Below, in pieces: positions 27,966 through 37,177 of a stretch of 38,140 bases of DNA. This stretch comes from Sterolibacterium sp. (GTDB lineage: Bacteria > Pseudomonadota > Gammaproteobacteria > Burkholderiales > Rhodocyclaceae). Location of the stretch: assembly GCA_019105045.1 (NCBI GenBank), contig JAHRWT010000037.1, positions 1-38,140 of the forward strand, written 5' to 3'. Numbering within the stretch: the stretch's first letter is position 1; each line of letters starts with the position of its first letter. Below the pieces are notes generated by a model. It had not been told where the DNA came from. It saw nothing but the letters and a program-made list of their open reading frames with translations, and did no database searches. The position numbers were made by a program, and so were the translations under genes.

Positions 27966-30900
27966 ATGTACGCTGCGGAAGTCGCCATTCTAGCCGGGGC
28001 CGGAGTCTGTTTGACTGGTTCGTGGGGCTGGGCGTTTTTCCCCGTCGTATCGATCGGACCGGCATGTTGCGCCGGTATTTTTGCCGTTTTTCGTCAGAAG
28101 ATTGCCGCCATCAAACCTGCTGATTCTTCACTGTTTGCACGTCGCCCCCGGATTCTGGGCGCATGGCCGGGTCGTCGGCTATCTGCGCATTGGCAGCATT
28201 GGCAGCGGTGGCTGTGGTGGTTGGCGCTGACGCTGTATTTCGCCACGGGCCTGCTGATCCTGATCCTGCGTCATGCGGTGTTTCCCTACATCGAGGATTA
28301 TCGCGGCAATCTTGAGCAGGCCCTGGCGAATGCCCTCAATCTGCCGGTCGCCATTCAGCTGGTAGATGCGCGCTGGCGCGGCTTTTCGCCCCATCTGGCC
28401 TTGCAGGGATTGCAGATCAGGGATGAAGATGGCCGCCCGGCGCTGACCTTCGATCATGTCGAAGCCGATCTCTCATGGACATCATTGCTGCATTTCGAAC
28501 TGCGTCTGCGGCGGCTGGAAATCCTTGCGCCGCAACTGGATGTGCGCCGTGACCGCGCTGGCCGCATTTTCGTTGCCGGTCTGCAACTCAACACCCAGGC
28601 CGCAGACAGCGACAACGCGTTTCTTGAATGGCTGCTCGCCCAGCATCGCATCATCATTCGTGATGCCGGCATTACCTGGCATGACGAACAGCGCGGTGCG
28701 CCGCCGCTGACGCTGCAGCATTTCAATCTGCATCTGCAGAACGATGGCCGTCGTCATCGCTTCGGTCTGACCGCAGAGCCGCCGCAGATGCTGGCTTCGC
28801 GTTTCGATATCCGTGGTGATTTCAGCGGCCGCAAGCTCGATCAGCCGGCGACCTGGAAAGGTCGGGCCTATGCCGAGCTTGCCTATGCCGATCTGTCTGT
28901 CTGGCGGCAATGGATCGATTACCCGGTTGATCTGCCACAGGGTAGTGGCGCCCTGCGCGTCTGGTTGAATCTGGAACAGCAGCAGCTGGCCGGCATGATG
29001 GCCGATATCGCCTTGCGTGATGTGCGGGTCCGCGCCAGCCAGGAGCTGCCTTTCCTCGATCTGCAGAATTTGAGCGGGCGCCTGGAAGGTCGGCGCAATG
29101 CCCAGGGTTATCAGCTGAGCGCGCAGCGCCTGTCCTTGCAGACGGAAGATGGCATTGCCTTTGCGCCCATGGATTTTCAGCTGGCGTGGAATGAGGCGAC
29201 CGGCCGCAAGCCGGCCAGCGGCGTGTTCGAGGCGGACCAACTCGATTTCGACGTGCTGGTCCGCTTTGCTGCCTATCTGCCGTTTGATGCGGGTTTGCGC
29301 AAACAGCTGGACAACTACGCGCCGCGCGGCCGGCTGAGCAATCTGAAAACCAGTTGGGCGGGGCGACTGGATGAGCAGGGCCGGATCCATCCGGACAAAT
29401 ACAGCTTGAGCGCGCACTTCGAGCGGCTGGGCATGAATGCCTGGGGCGCCTTGCCCGGCTTTGCCGGTTTGAGCGGCAGCGTCGCCGGCAACGAGCAGGG
29501 CGGGACATTCCGTCTGGCCAGCAAGGCGGCGATTCTGCAACTGCCGGCGGTGTTTGCCGATCCGCAAATCGAATTTGGCAGCCTGAATGCCGAGCTCAAC
29601 TGGAAAACGCAGAAGGAAGCCGTCGAACTCAGGCTGGAACGAGCCAGCTTCAACAACGCCGATGCGGCCGGCAGCATTACCGGCAACTACATTTATCCGC
29701 GCGACGAAAGCGGCACGCCCGGGCGAATCGATCTTCAGGCGCGGTTGACGCATGGCCAGGGCAACGCTGTCTGGCGCTACATCCCGCTGGTGGTCGATGA
29801 AGAGGTGCGCGACTGGTTGCGCACCTCGATCATCGGTGGCATCGGCAAGGATGCAAACTTGCGTTTGCAGGGCGATTTGCGCAATTTTCCGTTCGAGGAT
29901 GGTTCGGGTATTTTCGAGATCAAAGGCGGCATAGATGGCGCAACGCTCGATTATGCCGAAGGCTGGCCAAAAATCGACAACATCATGGGTTCGCTGGAAT
30001 TCATTGGCAATCGCATGGTGATCCGCGCCGACAGCGCCCGCATTGCCGGCGTCAAACTGAATGAAGTGATGGCCGAGATTGCCGATCTGTCGGCCGATGA
30101 AAACCTGTTGCGCATCACCGGCAAGGCCAGCGGGCCGACCAGCGATTTTCTGGATTTCATCGAACACAGTCCGGTGGGCGCAAGCATCGATCATTTCACC
30201 GAAGACATGAAGGCCCAGGGCAATGGTTTTCTCGATCTGAAACTGTTGCTGCCATTGCAGCAACTGGCATCGGCAAAAATCGTCGGCAGTTATCGCTTTG
30301 CCGGCAACCGTATCGACGTCGATCCCGATCTGCCGACACTGGCCAATGTGTATGGCCAGCTGAATTTCACCGGCGATGCGCTGGAAGCCAAACGCATACG
30401 CGCCACGTTGCTGGGTATGCCACTGGCTTTCGACCTGAAAACCATGGGCAATGGCGTGGTGAAAGTCGATGCCGATGGCCAGTTGAACATCCTTGAGCTG
30501 CGCAAGCAGTTCAGTCATCCGTTGCTGGATCATCTGTCCGGCAGCAGCCCGTGGCGTGGCACGGTGCTGGCCCGCAAGAAAAATTCCGAAGCGGTGCTTG
30601 AATCGCGACTGACCGGCATTGCTTCCAGCCTGCCCGAGCCGTTCAACAAGAGTGCGAGCGATGTCTTGCCGCTGCGTTTTGAGCGTCAGCCGTTGGTGGT
30701 TGCGCCCGTCGGCAAGACAACAGGCAAGGCGGCCACGACGGTGGTGCAGACGCTGCCGCGCGACCAGCTGTCACTGGTGTTGGGGCAGGTGCTCAAACTG
30801 CAGCTGGTTCGGCGTGCGGCGACCGGGGCGGGGAGCCAGGCAAGCATCGAGCGTGGTCTGATCGGACTGGGCGAATCACCGGCCTTGCCGAGTCGCGGCG

Positions 30901-32114
30901 TGTTGTTGGCAATCAATCTGCCCACGCTGGATGTTGATCGCTGGCGCGCATTGCTCGACAAACCGGCAAGCGACAAGGCTGATGAGCAGTCAGCGCTGGC
31001 CAGTTTTCCGCTCAGTGCGGTGATGCTGAAAACATCTGAACTGAAGGTGCTCGAGCAGACATTCAACGACTTTGTGATGAATGCCGAACTGGGGCGCGAT
31101 GCCACCTGGCGAGCCGAATTGAAAAGTCCGGGTATCAGCGGCGAGCTCAGTAAAAAGAACTCGCCTGACAGCCGCCTGTACGCACGCCTGAAGCAGCTCT
31201 CGCTTGATTCATCGGCCAAAACGGCGGTGACATCGACTCGCCAGACGCGGCAGACCACTCGGCCAGGTGACTTGCCGGATATGGATGTCGAGATCGAGCA
31301 GTTCAATCTGCGCGGCAGACCTTTCGGCAAGCTCAAGCTGACGGCGGACAATCGCAATGAAGGCTGGGATGCGCGTTTCGATATCGACAATGAGGATGGC
31401 CGTTTTGTCGGCAGCGGATCGTGGTCGTTCGGCGCTGCACAGGGGGCAGGCAGCACTGATCTCAAATTCACGCTGACTGCCCGCAGCATAGAAAAGCTGC
31501 TGGGTCGCATGGGCTATGCCGATGCCGTGAAACGCGGCAAGGCCACGCTGGAGGGCCGGCTGGCCTGGCTGGGCGCGCCGTCTGCAATCGAGTATGCCAG
31601 TCTGAATGGCGAGCTCAAGGTGGATGCGGAAAATGGCCAGTTCAACAAGCTGGAGCCGGGCGTGGGCCGCCTGCTGGGCATTCTCAGTCTGCAGTCGCTG
31701 CCCAGGCGGATCAGCCTGGATTTTCGCGATGTCTTCAGTCAGGGCTTCGCCTTTGACAGCATCAATGGCCAACTGACCATGCGCAACGGCATCATGGAAA
31801 CCCAGGGCGCGGGCGTGCAGATACGCGGGCCGGCGGCCAAGGTGCAGATGACCGGCAGTGTCAATCTGCCGCAGGAAACACAGAATCTCAAGGTGCGGGT
31901 GCAGCCGGCGATTGGCGAATCGCTGGCCGTGGGCGCGATGATTGCCAGTCCGGCGGCCGGTGCCATCGCCTGGCTGGCGCAAAAAGCCCTGCGTGATCCG
32001 CTGGATCAGGCTTTTGCCTTTGAATATGCCGTGACCGGCGGCTGGGCCGAACCCAAGGTGGAACGCCTGTCGCGCCCGGCCAGCTTTGCGCCGACAAATG
32101 AAGGAGGGCAATGA
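27966..32114 (+). CDS. yhdP: YhdP-family AsmA-like envelope lipid-transport protein
   Basis: Very large inner-membrane-anchored periplasmic protein (1382 residues as drawn) of the AsmA-like/DUF3971 family. YhdP, with TamB and YdbH, is implicated in moving phospholipids to the outer membrane. The membrane anchor is around residues 73-95 (LWWLALTLYFATGLLILIL). It is followed by a long beta-strand-rich bridge and the C-terminal AsmA_2 region (GVQIRGPAAKVQMTGSVNLP, AIAWLAQKALRDPLDQAFAFEY). The family is usually near 1270 residues. The first 60-70 residues look unlike the family, so the true start is probably downstream of 27966, possibly at a TTG (28011) or a rarer codon. The stop overlaps the leader of the nitrilase gene. 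Confidence 0.9.
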   Translation: MYAAEVAILAGAGVCLTGSWGWAFFPVVSIGPACCAGIFAVFRQKIAAIKPADSSLFARRPRILGAWPGRRLSAHWQHWQRWLWWLALTLYFATGLLILILRHAVFPYIEDYRGNLEQALANALNLPVAIQLVDARWRGFSPHLALQGLQIRDEDGRPALTFDHVEADLSWTSLLHFELRLRRLEILAPQLDVRRDRAGRIFVAGLQLNTQAADSDNAFLEWLLAQHRIIIRDAGITWHDEQRGAPPLTLQHFNLHLQNDGRRHRFGLTAEPPQMLASRFDIRGDFSGRKLDQPATWKGRAYAELAYADLSVWRQWIDYPVDLPQGSGALRVWLNLEQQQLAGMMADIALRDVRVRASQELPFLDLQNLSGRLEGRRNAQGYQLSAQRLSLQTEDGIAFAPMDFQLAWNEATGRKPASGVFEADQLDFDVLVRFAAYLPFDAGLRKQLDNYAPRGRLSNLKTSWAGRLDEQGRIHPDKYSLSAHFERLGMNAWGALPGFAGLSGSVAGNEQGGTFRLASKAAILQLPAVFADPQIEFGSLNAELNWKTQKEAVELRLERASFNNADAAGSITGNYIYPRDESGTPGRIDLQARLTHGQGNAVWRYIPLVVDEEVRDWLRTSIIGGIGKDANLRLQGDLRNFPFEDGSGIFEIKGGIDGATLDYAEGWPKIDNIMGSLEFIGNRMVIRADSARIAGVKLNEVMAEIADLSADENLLRITGKASGPTSDFLDFIEHSPVGASIDHFTEDMKAQGNGFLDLKLLLPLQQLASAKIVGSYRFAGNRIDVDPDLPTLANVYGQLNFTGDALEAKRIRATLLGMPLAFDLKTMGNGVVKVDADGQLNILELRKQFSHPLLDHLSGSSPWRGTVLARKKNSEAVLESRLTGIASSLPEPFNKSASDVLPLRFERQPLVVAPVGKTTGKAATTVVQTLPRDQLSLVLGQVLKLQLVRRAATGAGSQASIERGLIGLGESPALPSRGVLLAINLPTLDVDRWRALLDKPASDKADEQSALASFPLSAVMLKTSELKVLEQTFNDFVMNAELGRDATWRAELKSPGISGELSKKNSPDSRLYARLKQLSLDSSAKTAVTSTRQTRQTTRPGDLPDMDVEIEQFNLRGRPFGKLKLTADNRNEGWDARFDIDNEDGRFVGSGSWSFGAAQGAGSTDLKFTLTARSIEKLLGRMGYADAVKRGKATLEGRLAWLGAPSAIEYASLNGELKVDAENGQFNKLEPGVGRLLGILSLQSLPRRISLDFRDVFSQGFAFDSINGQLTMRNGIMETQGAGVQIRGPAAKVQMTGSVNLPQETQNLKVRVQPAIGESLAVGAMIASPAAGAIAWLAQKALRDPLDQAFAFEYAVTGGWAEPKVERLSRPASFAPTNEGGQ

Positions 32115-32115
32115 G

Positions 32116-32970
32116 ATGACGTGGTCGCTGGCCGCCGTACAGATGGTTTCCGGCCCCGTGGTGGCAGACAATCTGCGCGTCGCGGCAGAGCTGATCGCCC
32201 GGGCGGCTGATCAGGGCGCACGGCTGATCGCGCTGCCAGAATATTTTCCGCTGATCGGCGCCAGCGACGCCGCGCGTCTGGCCGCCTGCGAGCCGGACGC
32301 TGGGGCGCTTGCTGCGGCAAAGATCGATCCGCAGCAAGCGCCGATCCAGCATTTTCTGGCCAGCCAGGCGCAGCGCCATGGCGTATGGTTGATTGGTGGT
32401 TCGCTGCCCATGCAGACAAATGCGCCAGGCAAGTTGCGCAACAGTTGTCTGGTGTATGACCCCAGCGGTTGTCGGCGTGCCCGTTACGACAAGATTCATC
32501 TGTTCTCGTTCCAGAATGCGCAGAATGGCGCGGAACGCTATGATGAAACTCAAACGATGGAGGCGGGTCAGCAGGTCGTGTGCTTTGATGTGGCAGACTT
32601 TGGCGCAATCCGCCGGGTCGGGCTGGCGATTTGTTACGATCTGCGTTTTCCGGAATTGTTTCGTGCCATGGGGCCGGTCGATCTGCTGGTGGTACCGGCG
32701 GCATTCACTGAAACCACCGGTCAGGCGCATTGGGAGCTGTTGCTGCGCGCGCGGGCGGTGGAAAATCAATGTTACGTGCTGGCTGCCGCGCAAGGTGGCC
32801 TGCATCCAACCGGCCGGCTGACCCACGGCAACAGCATGTTGGTCGATCCCTGGGGCGAGGTGGTGGCGCGTCTCGATAAAGGTGCCGGTGTGGTGTGCGG
32901 CGACTTCGACGGCCAGCGTCTGGCGCAGGTGCGTGCCAGTTTGCCGGCCCTGCAGCATCGCCGGCTTTGA
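32116..32970 (+). CDS. Nit-family carbon-nitrogen hydrolase (amidase)
   Basis: Nitrilase-superfamily amidase (284 residues), closest in pattern to Nit1/Nit2-like proteins that hydrolyse deaminated glutathione or omega-amides. The Glu-Lys-Cys triad is visible: LIALPEYFPLI (Glu), RYDKIHLFSF (Lys) and GLAICYDLRFPELFR (Cys). ATG at 32116 follows AAGGAGG 8 bases upstream, one base after the yhdP stop. It lies between yhdP and tldD, an arrangement common in beta- and gammaproteobacteria, which suggests co-transcription with both. The exact physiological substrate is inferred from family only. Confidence 0.93.
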   Translation: MTWSLAAVQMVSGPVVADNLRVAAELIARAADQGARLIALPEYFPLIGASDAARLAACEPDAGALAAAKIDPQQAPIQHFLASQAQRHGVWLIGGSLPMQTNAPGKLRNSCLVYDPSGCRRARYDKIHLFSFQNAQNGAERYDETQTMEAGQQVVCFDVADFGAIRRVGLAICYDLRFPELFRAMGPVDLLVVPAAFTETTGQAHWELLLRARAVENQCYVLAAAQGGLHPTGRLTHGNSMLVDPWGEVVARLDKGAGVVCGDFDGQRLAQVRASLPALQHRRL

Positions 32971-33048
32971 CAACAGCAATGCAACGGTATGGCGGTGCGG
33001 GCAAATGACGACTTGCAATGATGTATTCAACGGTAGGCGGATTCAACC

Positions 33049-34518
33049 ATGATGAGCAACAACGATACCCAATACAATTTTGGCCTGGCGGAAAAATGTC
33101 TGCTCACGCCCTACAACCTGACACCGATGCGTCTGGATGGCGTGTTCGCACAGATGCTGGCCCATCGCGTGGATCATGCGGATCTGTACTTCCAATATGC
33201 CCGTTCGGAAGGCTGGAGCCTGGAAGAAGGCATCGTCAAATCCGGTAGTTTCAACATCGAACAGGGGGTGGGCGTGCGCGCAGTGAGCGGCGAGAAAACC
33301 GCTTTTGCCTATTCCGATGAAATCAGTCTGCCGGCCTTGCAGGATGCGGCACGGGCGACGCGGGCGATTGCCGCCCAGGGCGGGCGTGGTCTGGCGCCCC
33401 TGCTGCGCCACGGTGCGCGCCTGCCGCCGCTGACGGCCTTGTATGCGCCGCAGGACCCGATTGCGGCATTGGCCGATACCGAGAAAGTGCGCCTGCTGGA
33501 ACGCCTGGAAAGTTTTGCCCGCGCGGTGGATCCGCGTGTGGTCGAAGTCATGGCCAGTCTGGCCGGCAGTTGGGAGGTGGTGCTGGTGGCGCGCAGCGAT
33601 GGTCACATGGTGGCCGACGTGCGGCCTCTGGTGCGCGTCTCGGTGACGGTCATCATGGTTGAACAGGGCCGGCGTGAAATGGGCTCGGCCGGCGGCGGCG
33701 GACGTTTCGACTACGCCTATTTCAGCGATGCCGTGCTGCAGGATTACGCCCGCAAGGCCGTGCATCAGGCCAGCACCAACCTGGCCGCCAAACCTGCGCC
33801 GGCCGGTGCGATGACGGTGGTGCTCGGCCCCGGCTGGCCCGGCATCCTGCTGCACGAAGCCATCGGCCACGGCCTGGAGGGTGATTTCAATCGCAAGGGC
33901 AGTTCGGCTTTTTCCGGCCGCATCGGCGAGCGGGTGGCGGCCAGGGGCGTGACGGTCATCGACGATGGCAGCATCCCCGACCGGCGTGGCTCGCTGTCGG
34001 TGGATGATGAGGGCAACCCCACGCAGCGCACCACGCTGATCGAGGACGGCATTCTGGTGGGCTATCTGCAGGACACGCTGAATGCCGGCTTGATGGGTGT
34101 GGCGCCGACCGGCAATGGCCGCCGCGAATCCTTCGCCCATCTGCCGCTGCCGCGCATGACCAATACCTGCATGTTGAACGGCAATCATGATCCGCAGGAA
34201 ATCATTCGTTCGGTGAAGAAAGGACTGTATGCCGCCAATTTCGGTGGTGGCCAGGTCGATATCACCAGTGGCAAATTTGTTTTTTCCGCCGCCGAAGCCT
34301 ATCTGATCGAAAATGGCCGCATCACCGCGCCGGTCAAGGGCGCGACGCTGATCGGCAACGGTCCCGACGTGCTGCAACATGTCAGCATGATCGGCAATGA
34401 CATGGCACTTGATCCGGGTGTAGGCACCTGCGGCAAGGAAGGGCAGAGCGTGCCGGTGGGCGTGGGCCAGCCGACGCTGAAAATCGACGGTTTGACGGTG
34501 GGTGGCAGCTCGATCTGA
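33049..34518 (+). CDS. tldD: Metalloprotease TldD
   Basis: Cytoplasmic zinc metalloprotease subunit (489 residues) that works with TldE/PmbA to degrade unfolded peptides and mature microcin B17-like peptides or the CcdA antitoxin. The HExxxH zinc motif is intact in GILLHEAIGHGLEGDFNRKG (around residue 270). Other family features: GVGVRAVSGEKTAFAYSDEI in the N-terminal domain and a C-terminal end NGPDVLQHVSMIGNDMALD, then VGQPTLKIDGLTVGGSS. Length is normal. A partner tldE gene is not in the window. A strong ribosome-binding site is not obvious at ATG 33049; a second ATG follows immediately. Confidence 0.97.
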   Translation: MMSNNDTQYNFGLAEKCLLTPYNLTPMRLDGVFAQMLAHRVDHADLYFQYARSEGWSLEEGIVKSGSFNIEQGVGVRAVSGEKTAFAYSDEISLPALQDAARATRAIAAQGGRGLAPLLRHGARLPPLTALYAPQDPIAALADTEKVRLLERLESFARAVDPRVVEVMASLAGSWEVVLVARSDGHMVADVRPLVRVSVTVIMVEQGRREMGSAGGGGRFDYAYFSDAVLQDYARKAVHQASTNLAAKPAPAGAMTVVLGPGWPGILLHEAIGHGLEGDFNRKGSSAFSGRIGERVAARGVTVIDDGSIPDRRGSLSVDDEGNPTQRTTLIEDGILVGYLQDTLNAGLMGVAPTGNGRRESFAHLPLPRMTNTCMLNGNHDPQEIIRSVKKGLYAANFGGGQVDITSGKFVFSAAEAYLIENGRITAPVKGATLIGNGPDVLQHVSMIGNDMALDPGVGTCGKEGQSVPVGVGQPTLKIDGLTVGGSSI

Positions 34519-34555
34519 ACACTGAGCCAGCAAGGATGGCCGCAAGGGGGCAGAC

Positions 34556-34936
34556 ATGACACAGGAACGACGTAACTTCTGGCGAGTGGCCTTCATTTCT
34601 CCAGCGCAACTCCAGGATGAAAGCGGGCGGATATACCGTGGTCAGCTGCATGACCTGTCGCTCAAGGGGGCTTTGCTGGCAGTGGCCGCCGACGACGACG
34701 GGGCAGAGCGCCTGGGGCAGAGCGGCACGCGCCTGCAGCTGCAACTGGCGCTGTCAGACGAAGTCACGATACGCATGCAGACCACACTGATGCACCGGCA
34801 TGAACGCCTGCTGGGGCTGCGCTGTGATGCCATCGACCTGGACAGCGTGACCGCCCTGCGCCGACTGGTCGAACTGAACGCAGACGACCCCGCTTTGCTC
34901 GACCGCGAACTGAACGCCCTGCTGCACCCCGCCTGA
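34556..34936 (+). CDS. PilZ-domain c-di-GMP-binding protein
   Basis: Small single-domain PilZ protein (126 residues) expected to bind cyclic-di-GMP and relay it to motility, adhesion or polysaccharide systems. Both ligand motifs are present: RRNFWR (RxxxR, residues 5-10) and DLSLKGALL (D-x-S-x-x-G, about residues 33-41). The C-terminal helix (SVTALRRLVELNADDPALLDRE) is long, as in related betaproteobacterial proteins. AAGGGGG lies 6 bases before the ATG. It is 37 bases after tldD on the same strand. No diguanylate cyclase or phosphodiesterase gene is in the window, so its partner is unknown. Confidence 0.93.
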   Translation: MTQERRNFWRVAFISPAQLQDESGRIYRGQLHDLSLKGALLAVAADDDGAERLGQSGTRLQLQLALSDEVTIRMQTTLMHRHERLLGLRCDAIDLDSVTALRRLVELNADDPALLDRELNALLHPA

Positions 34937-35011
34937 AAATTCGGCGCGGGCCGGCTGACACGGCCGCACGATGCATTCGTCAGCCAGGCGGCGCCGCGCG
35001 CCCGTTGTTGC

Positions 35012-37084
35012 TCAGGCGGCCTGGCCCGTTTCCGTCATGCCGCTGTGGCGCAGCAGCGCATCGATCTGCGGTTCGCGGCCGCGATAGGCATGGAAGGAGT
35101 CCAGCGCCGGGCGGGAGCCGCCAACGGCCAGAATCTCACGCCAGAAACGCGCACCGACGGTGCTGTCGAGCACTGTGCCGCCGCTGGCCTGGGCGCTTTC
35201 CTCGAAGGCGGCATAGGCATCGGCCGAGAGCACTTCCGCCCATTTGTAGCTGTAGTAGCCCGCCGAATAACCACCGGCAAAAATATGTGCGAAGCTGTGC
35301 GGGAATCGCTGCCATTCCGGCGGTATCACCACCGCGACTTCGCGCCGTACTTCTGCCAGCAATTGCAGCACACTCTGGCCGCCGGCCGGATCGTAATCCG
35401 CGTGCAACAGCAGATCAAACAGCGCGAATTCGACTTGGCGCAGCATGGCCAGGCCACTGTGGAAATTCTTTGCCGTCAGCATTTTGTCGAACAAGGCCCG
35501 TGGCAGCGGCTCGCCGGTTTCGACGTGGCGCGTCATGTCTTGCAGCACGGCCCATTCCCAGCAGAAGTTTTCCATGAACTGACTGGGCAGCTCGACCGCA
35601 TCCCACTCCACGCCGTGAATGCCGGAGACCGCCAATTCTTCGACTTCAGTGAGTAGATGATGCAAACCGTGGCCGCATTCGTGGAACAGGGTGATCACTT
35701 CGTCATGGGTGAAGCAGGCCGGCTTGTCACCGATCGGGGCCGGGAAATTGCAGTTGAGATAAGCCACCGGTGTTTGCAGGCCGCCATCGGCCCGCCGCCG
35801 CCGGGTAATGGCTTCATCCATCCAGGCGCCGCCACGTTTTTCGGGGCGGGCGTAGAGATCAAGATAGAACTGGCCCACCAGCTGGCCGTCACGCTCGATG
35901 CGGAAGAAACGCACTGTCGGATGCCAGGCGGGCGCGCTGTCGGGCTGTATCTGCACGGCAAACAGGGTTTCAATGACGCGAAACAGGCCGGCCAGCACTT
36001 GTGGCTCGGGCAGATATTGCTTCACTTCGTCATCGGAAAACGCATAGCGCGCCTGTTTGAGCTTTTCAGCCGCCCAGGCCAGATCCCAGCTTTCCAGCTG
36101 GGCCAGGCCCAGCTCGGTGCGGGCAAATTCGCGCAGCTCGGCAATATCCTGTTCGGCAAAAGGCCGTGCCCGGGCAGCGATTTCACGCAGGAAAGCGGCG
36201 ACTTGCGGCGGGCTGTCGGCCATTTTCGGCACCAAGGAGACTTCGGCGTAATTGGCATAGCCCAGCAGCTGCGCGGCCTCCCGCCGCAATTCGAGAATGC
36301 GCCGGATCAGCGGCGTGTTGTCGAGTGCTGTCGCGCCGTGTTCCGAAGCGCGGGTGGCGTAAGCGCGATACAAACGGGCACGCAGCTCGCGGTTTTCGGC
36401 GTACTGCATCACCGGCCCGTAGGACGGCGCGTGCAAGGTGAATTTCCAGCCCGTTTTGCCATCCTGTTCTGCCGCCGCTGCGGCCGCGGCCAGCACGTCC
36501 GCCGGGATGCCTTGCAGCAGGGTTTCATCGTCGATGATTTCAGACCAGGCATTGGTGGCATCGAGCAGGTTTTCGGCAAACTTGGCTTCCAGCGCGGCCA
36601 ATTCTTCCTGAATCGCCTGAAAACGCGGCTTGTCGGCGGCCGGCAAATCGGCCCCCGACAATTGAAAATTGCGAATGTCGTTATCGACAATACGCTGACG
36701 GGTGGCCGACAGCCGCGCGTATTCATCGCCAGCACGCAGCTGCTTCAAACAGGCAAACAAGGCCGGATTCTGCCCAAGCTCGGTATAAAACCGGGTGATT
36801 TCAGGCAGCTGCGCGTTGTAGGCTTCGCGCCAGGGTGGAATGTCATTGACCCCATGCAGATGGCCGACAATGCCCCAGGCACGCGAGAGCTTTTCGCCGA
36901 CATCGGTGAGCGGCGCCATGAAACCATCCCAAGTCGCCGCCGTGCCATCGTCCTGCGCCAAGGCTTCAAGCTGCTTGATCAACCGCCGGTTTTCAGCCAG
37001 CAATTCCGCCATCGCCGGCGCCACATGCTCAGGCTGAATGGCGTCAAAACGGGGCAGGGAAGAGAAATCGAGTAAGGGATTCAT
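35012..37084 (-). CDS. prlC: Oligopeptidase A (M3 metallopeptidase)
   Basis: Cytoplasmic zinc oligopeptidase (690 residues) that degrades short peptides, including cleaved signal peptides. ATG at 37084 gives the typical N-terminus (MNPLLDFSSLPRFDAIQPEH); an upstream in-frame start at 37138 adds 18 unrelated residues. The M3 zinc site is in ITLFHECGHGLHHLLTEVE (HExGH, about residue 470), with the third ligand Glu in VEWDAVELPSQFMENFCWEW. A long helical N-terminal half is typical. The gene starts 93 bases downstream of the integron integrase stop on the same strand. Confidence 0.97.
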   Translation of the reverse strand: MNPLLDFSSLPRFDAIQPEHVAPAMAELLAENRRLIKQLEALAQDDGTAATWDGFMAPLTDVGEKLSRAWGIVGHLHGVNDIPPWREAYNAQLPEITRFYTELGQNPALFACLKQLRAGDEYARLSATRQRIVDNDIRNFQLSGADLPAADKPRFQAIQEELAALEAKFAENLLDATNAWSEIIDDETLLQGIPADVLAAAAAAAEQDGKTGWKFTLHAPSYGPVMQYAENRELRARLYRAYATRASEHGATALDNTPLIRRILELRREAAQLLGYANYAEVSLVPKMADSPPQVAAFLREIAARARPFAEQDIAELREFARTELGLAQLESWDLAWAAEKLKQARYAFSDDEVKQYLPEPQVLAGLFRVIETLFAVQIQPDSAPAWHPTVRFFRIERDGQLVGQFYLDLYARPEKRGGAWMDEAITRRRRADGGLQTPVAYLNCNFPAPIGDKPACFTHDEVITLFHECGHGLHHLLTEVEELAVSGIHGVEWDAVELPSQFMENFCWEWAVLQDMTRHVETGEPLPRALFDKMLTAKNFHSGLAMLRQVEFALFDLLLHADYDPAGGQSVLQLLAEVRREVAVVIPPEWQRFPHSFAHIFAGGYSAGYYSYKWAEVLSADAYAAFEESAQASGGTVLDSTVGARFWREILAVGGSRPALDSFHAYRGREPQIDALLRHSGMTETGQAA

Positions 37085-37177
37085 GGAAAGATCCAATGCG
37101 GAAAGAAACGCAGATGGGGACGATAGCTGTGATTGCAATGCTCACCGCCGCTGGCAAGCAGGCGTTCACCTTCTGGC

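Noticed and set aside
28482-30533. 683-codon minus-strand open frame inside yhdP
   Set aside because: Shadow of the yhdP reading frame in GC-rich DNA; no recognisable motif, and the plus-strand frame is a known family.
33043-34596. 517-codon minus-strand open frame opposite tldD
   Set aside because: His/Gln/Arg-rich shadow covering exactly the tldD gene, which has its intact HExxxH motif on the plus strand.
34937-35011. GGCCG / CGGCC inverted repeat between the PilZ gene and prlC as a bidirectional terminator
   Set aside because: Short stem and no T-run on either strand in this convergent gap.
37085-37177. attC-like recombination site between intI and prlC
   Set aside because: No paired core sites of the GTTRRRY / RYYYAAC type or long imperfect palindrome were found.
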